DNA from: Primulina eburnea
Lineage: Eukaryota; Streptophyta; Magnoliopsida; Lamiales; Gesneriaceae
Assembly (NCBI RefSeq): GCF_022965805.1
Contig: NC_133108.1
Span: 38,696,051 to 38,760,050, forward strand
DNA length: 64,000 nucleotides
Direction of reading: 5' to 3'
Positions 62,583 to 64,000 of the stretch are shown here, in pieces; the stretch's first letter is position 1; each line of letters begins with the position of its first letter. A program made the translations under genes and the position numbers. The notes beneath the pieces are model-generated. The model was not told where the DNA came from. It saw only the letters and a list, made by a program, of their open reading frames with translations, and made no database searches.

Positions 62583-64000
62583 TGTACCGTACTTTTTTTT
62601 AAGTATTTTGAAATTTGCGGAAAAATAAAAATTTTCTAAAATACAAAATAACTTTCAAATTTTGATTATCAAAAAAATTGTTCATCCAAAATATTTGTCA
62701 CAAAAGATCACCAATAAAGTTTGCTAAAAATTATTGTTTAAACATCATAAACAACGTGAAATTAGAATATTTGAACATGCATAAAGTTTTCATAAAAACA
62801 TGGGCGGTCATCGGGTTTAGCCTTCGACTCAGTTCAAGTCGACTCATTGGTCCCCACCCCTCGTCTCCTCAAAGTCATCCTCACCTGCATCGATCAAGTC
62901 TAGTGAGTCTAAAGACTTAACATGTATAAACTGAAGATAACAAGTACTACATAATAAAACCACATGCATCTTTAAAGTAGGGCTTAGATATTTGAAACTT
63001 GAACATAATAGCATAAACGTACTTGAAACTTGAACGTGATAGCATAAACATACTTGAAACTCGAACATAGTAGCATGAACGTAGACGTGCCATCATCATA
63101 AGACTTTTCTTAAACATACTTGCATCATACATACTTGACCATACATAACATCATTTTGCGTAGAGATATGTTTCAAAGAAACTCATACTTATATTTGCCT
63201 GATCAGACTAAACCACAGTACTTGGCTGACAGAGAAAATCCACTGCCACATACATGAGATCCCTGGTCATGCTTTGCATGGTGGATTGGACCCTGGTCAT
63301 GCTTTACCGTTTTCCAATCCTAATCTAAACCCGGTCATGCTTTACCGGGGTGGAGAGGTCCTCGGTCACGTTCACCGACTTCCAAACCCGTTCATAATTT
63401 GGTCACAAGACATTTAGCATACCTCAAAAACATAAAAATATATTCTTTTGCACGTCGAACATACTTACTTGGCGTTGAGGGATTCGTTCGATCTCGCTTG
63501 AGGCCATTGCTGTAAGTACTAACATGAGTTTTAACCCTAACTTGCATAACTTAGACGTATAGTCATGCTCTCACGCAAAAATGACAAATTTCCTTACGAC
63601 GTTCTAAATCTCTCGGGACTTGACCTCATTCATCATCGTACTAAATCATTACATCAAACCCCAAAACAATCCCTAAAAAAAGTTTTTTTAAAAGGACACG
63701 ACCCCGTGTAAAGGTCCGTGTCGGGGTCCGTGTAGGTGCTAGAAATTCGCATTTTGAAAGAAAAAGTGCACGGACTCCGTGTCGGGGTCTGGGGTAGCCT
63801 CTGAACTTGCAAACTCGCGAAAATTCACTAACTTATTATTCATTCTTCCAATCCAAGCCTAGGGACCATGAAATAACACCTCGAGACTCATCATAGGATG
63901 CTATTACATTGATTCAAACTGGTACAAACACCCCAAACGTCCCCAAGCATCGACAAGCAACTTTAATACAACAATAACCCGTAATTCGACATCATTTCAC
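62583..64000 (+). mobile_element. LTR-like sequence of a gypsy-type element, cut by window end
   Basis: It starts TGTACCGTACTTTTTTTT exactly where the copia reverse transcriptase remnant stops, which suggests insertion into it. It shares GGTCATCGGGTT and TCACCTGCATCGATCAAGTC with the block at 27.76-30.3 kb. Repeated words CCTGGTCATGCTTT (about 63268-63350) and CCGTGTCGGGGTC (63714-63790) occur inside. No coding region; the frames at 62678-63132 show no domain. The far end lies outside the window. Confidence 0.5.

Noticed and set aside
63180..63400. Regularly repeated CCTGGTCATGCTTT words, considered as a CRISPR-like or satellite array
   Set aside because: Only a few irregularly spaced copies within an LTR-like repeat of a plant genome; no array structure.

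Overview
This is plant nuclear DNA: AT-rich, with many GT-AG introns, plant-specific gene families and dense LTR-retrotransposon and MITE sequence. It is a eudicot. The repeat style (GTGAGACCGTCTCAC-type elements, CGCGCATATGCGCG arrays) reminds me of asterid/Lamiales genomes, but that placement is only an inference. No organelle, bacterial or viral segment was recognised.

Four protein-coding genes can be rebuilt exon by exon. (1) A LIN/CERBERUS-type U-box/ARM/WD40 E3 ubiquitin ligase, + strand, 15 exons, 7099-15355, about 1,324 aa. (2) A casein kinase 1-like kinase, + strand, 14 exons, 17392-21507, 429 aa. (3) A Bet v 1/major-latex-protein (kirola-type) gene, - strand, 2 exons, 24859-26733, 151 aa. 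(4) A cytosolic aldehyde dehydrogenase of the ALDH2C4 type, - strand, 9 exons, 42022-51555, 501 aa, in which two successive introns appear to use GC donors. About 4.5 kb upstream of LIN is a MIR171 hairpin (2498-2612).

The rest is mostly mobile DNA. 26.8-41.9 kb is a repeat-rich gap. It holds a solo LTR of 1,623 bp with TSD GTTAG, a 748-bp LTR, a solo LTR of 1,709 bp with TSD TAACT, and two complete copies of a roughly 350-bp TRIM element, each with its own 5-bp TSD. One TRIM sits inside the TAACT solo LTR and the other inside an older MITE. A Mutator-like MITE family of about 180 bp with 9-bp TSDs occurs at least ten times, including inside introns of all genes except the kinase.

Right of the ALDH gene are two small TIR elements, a full-length but disabled Ty1/copia element (53676-58666, TSD CAAAT), a broken C-terminal fragment of a second ALDH gene (58722-58856), a second, strongly decayed copia element (about 58885-62582), and LTR-like sequence that runs off the window end.

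LIN and miR171 are both known from work on root symbiosis and GRAS regulation in other plants. Their adjacency here is noted, but nothing in the sequence shows they work together. No new defence or metabolic system was found; the most notable items are the TRIM family, the MITE family, the GC-donor introns and the ALDH relic.
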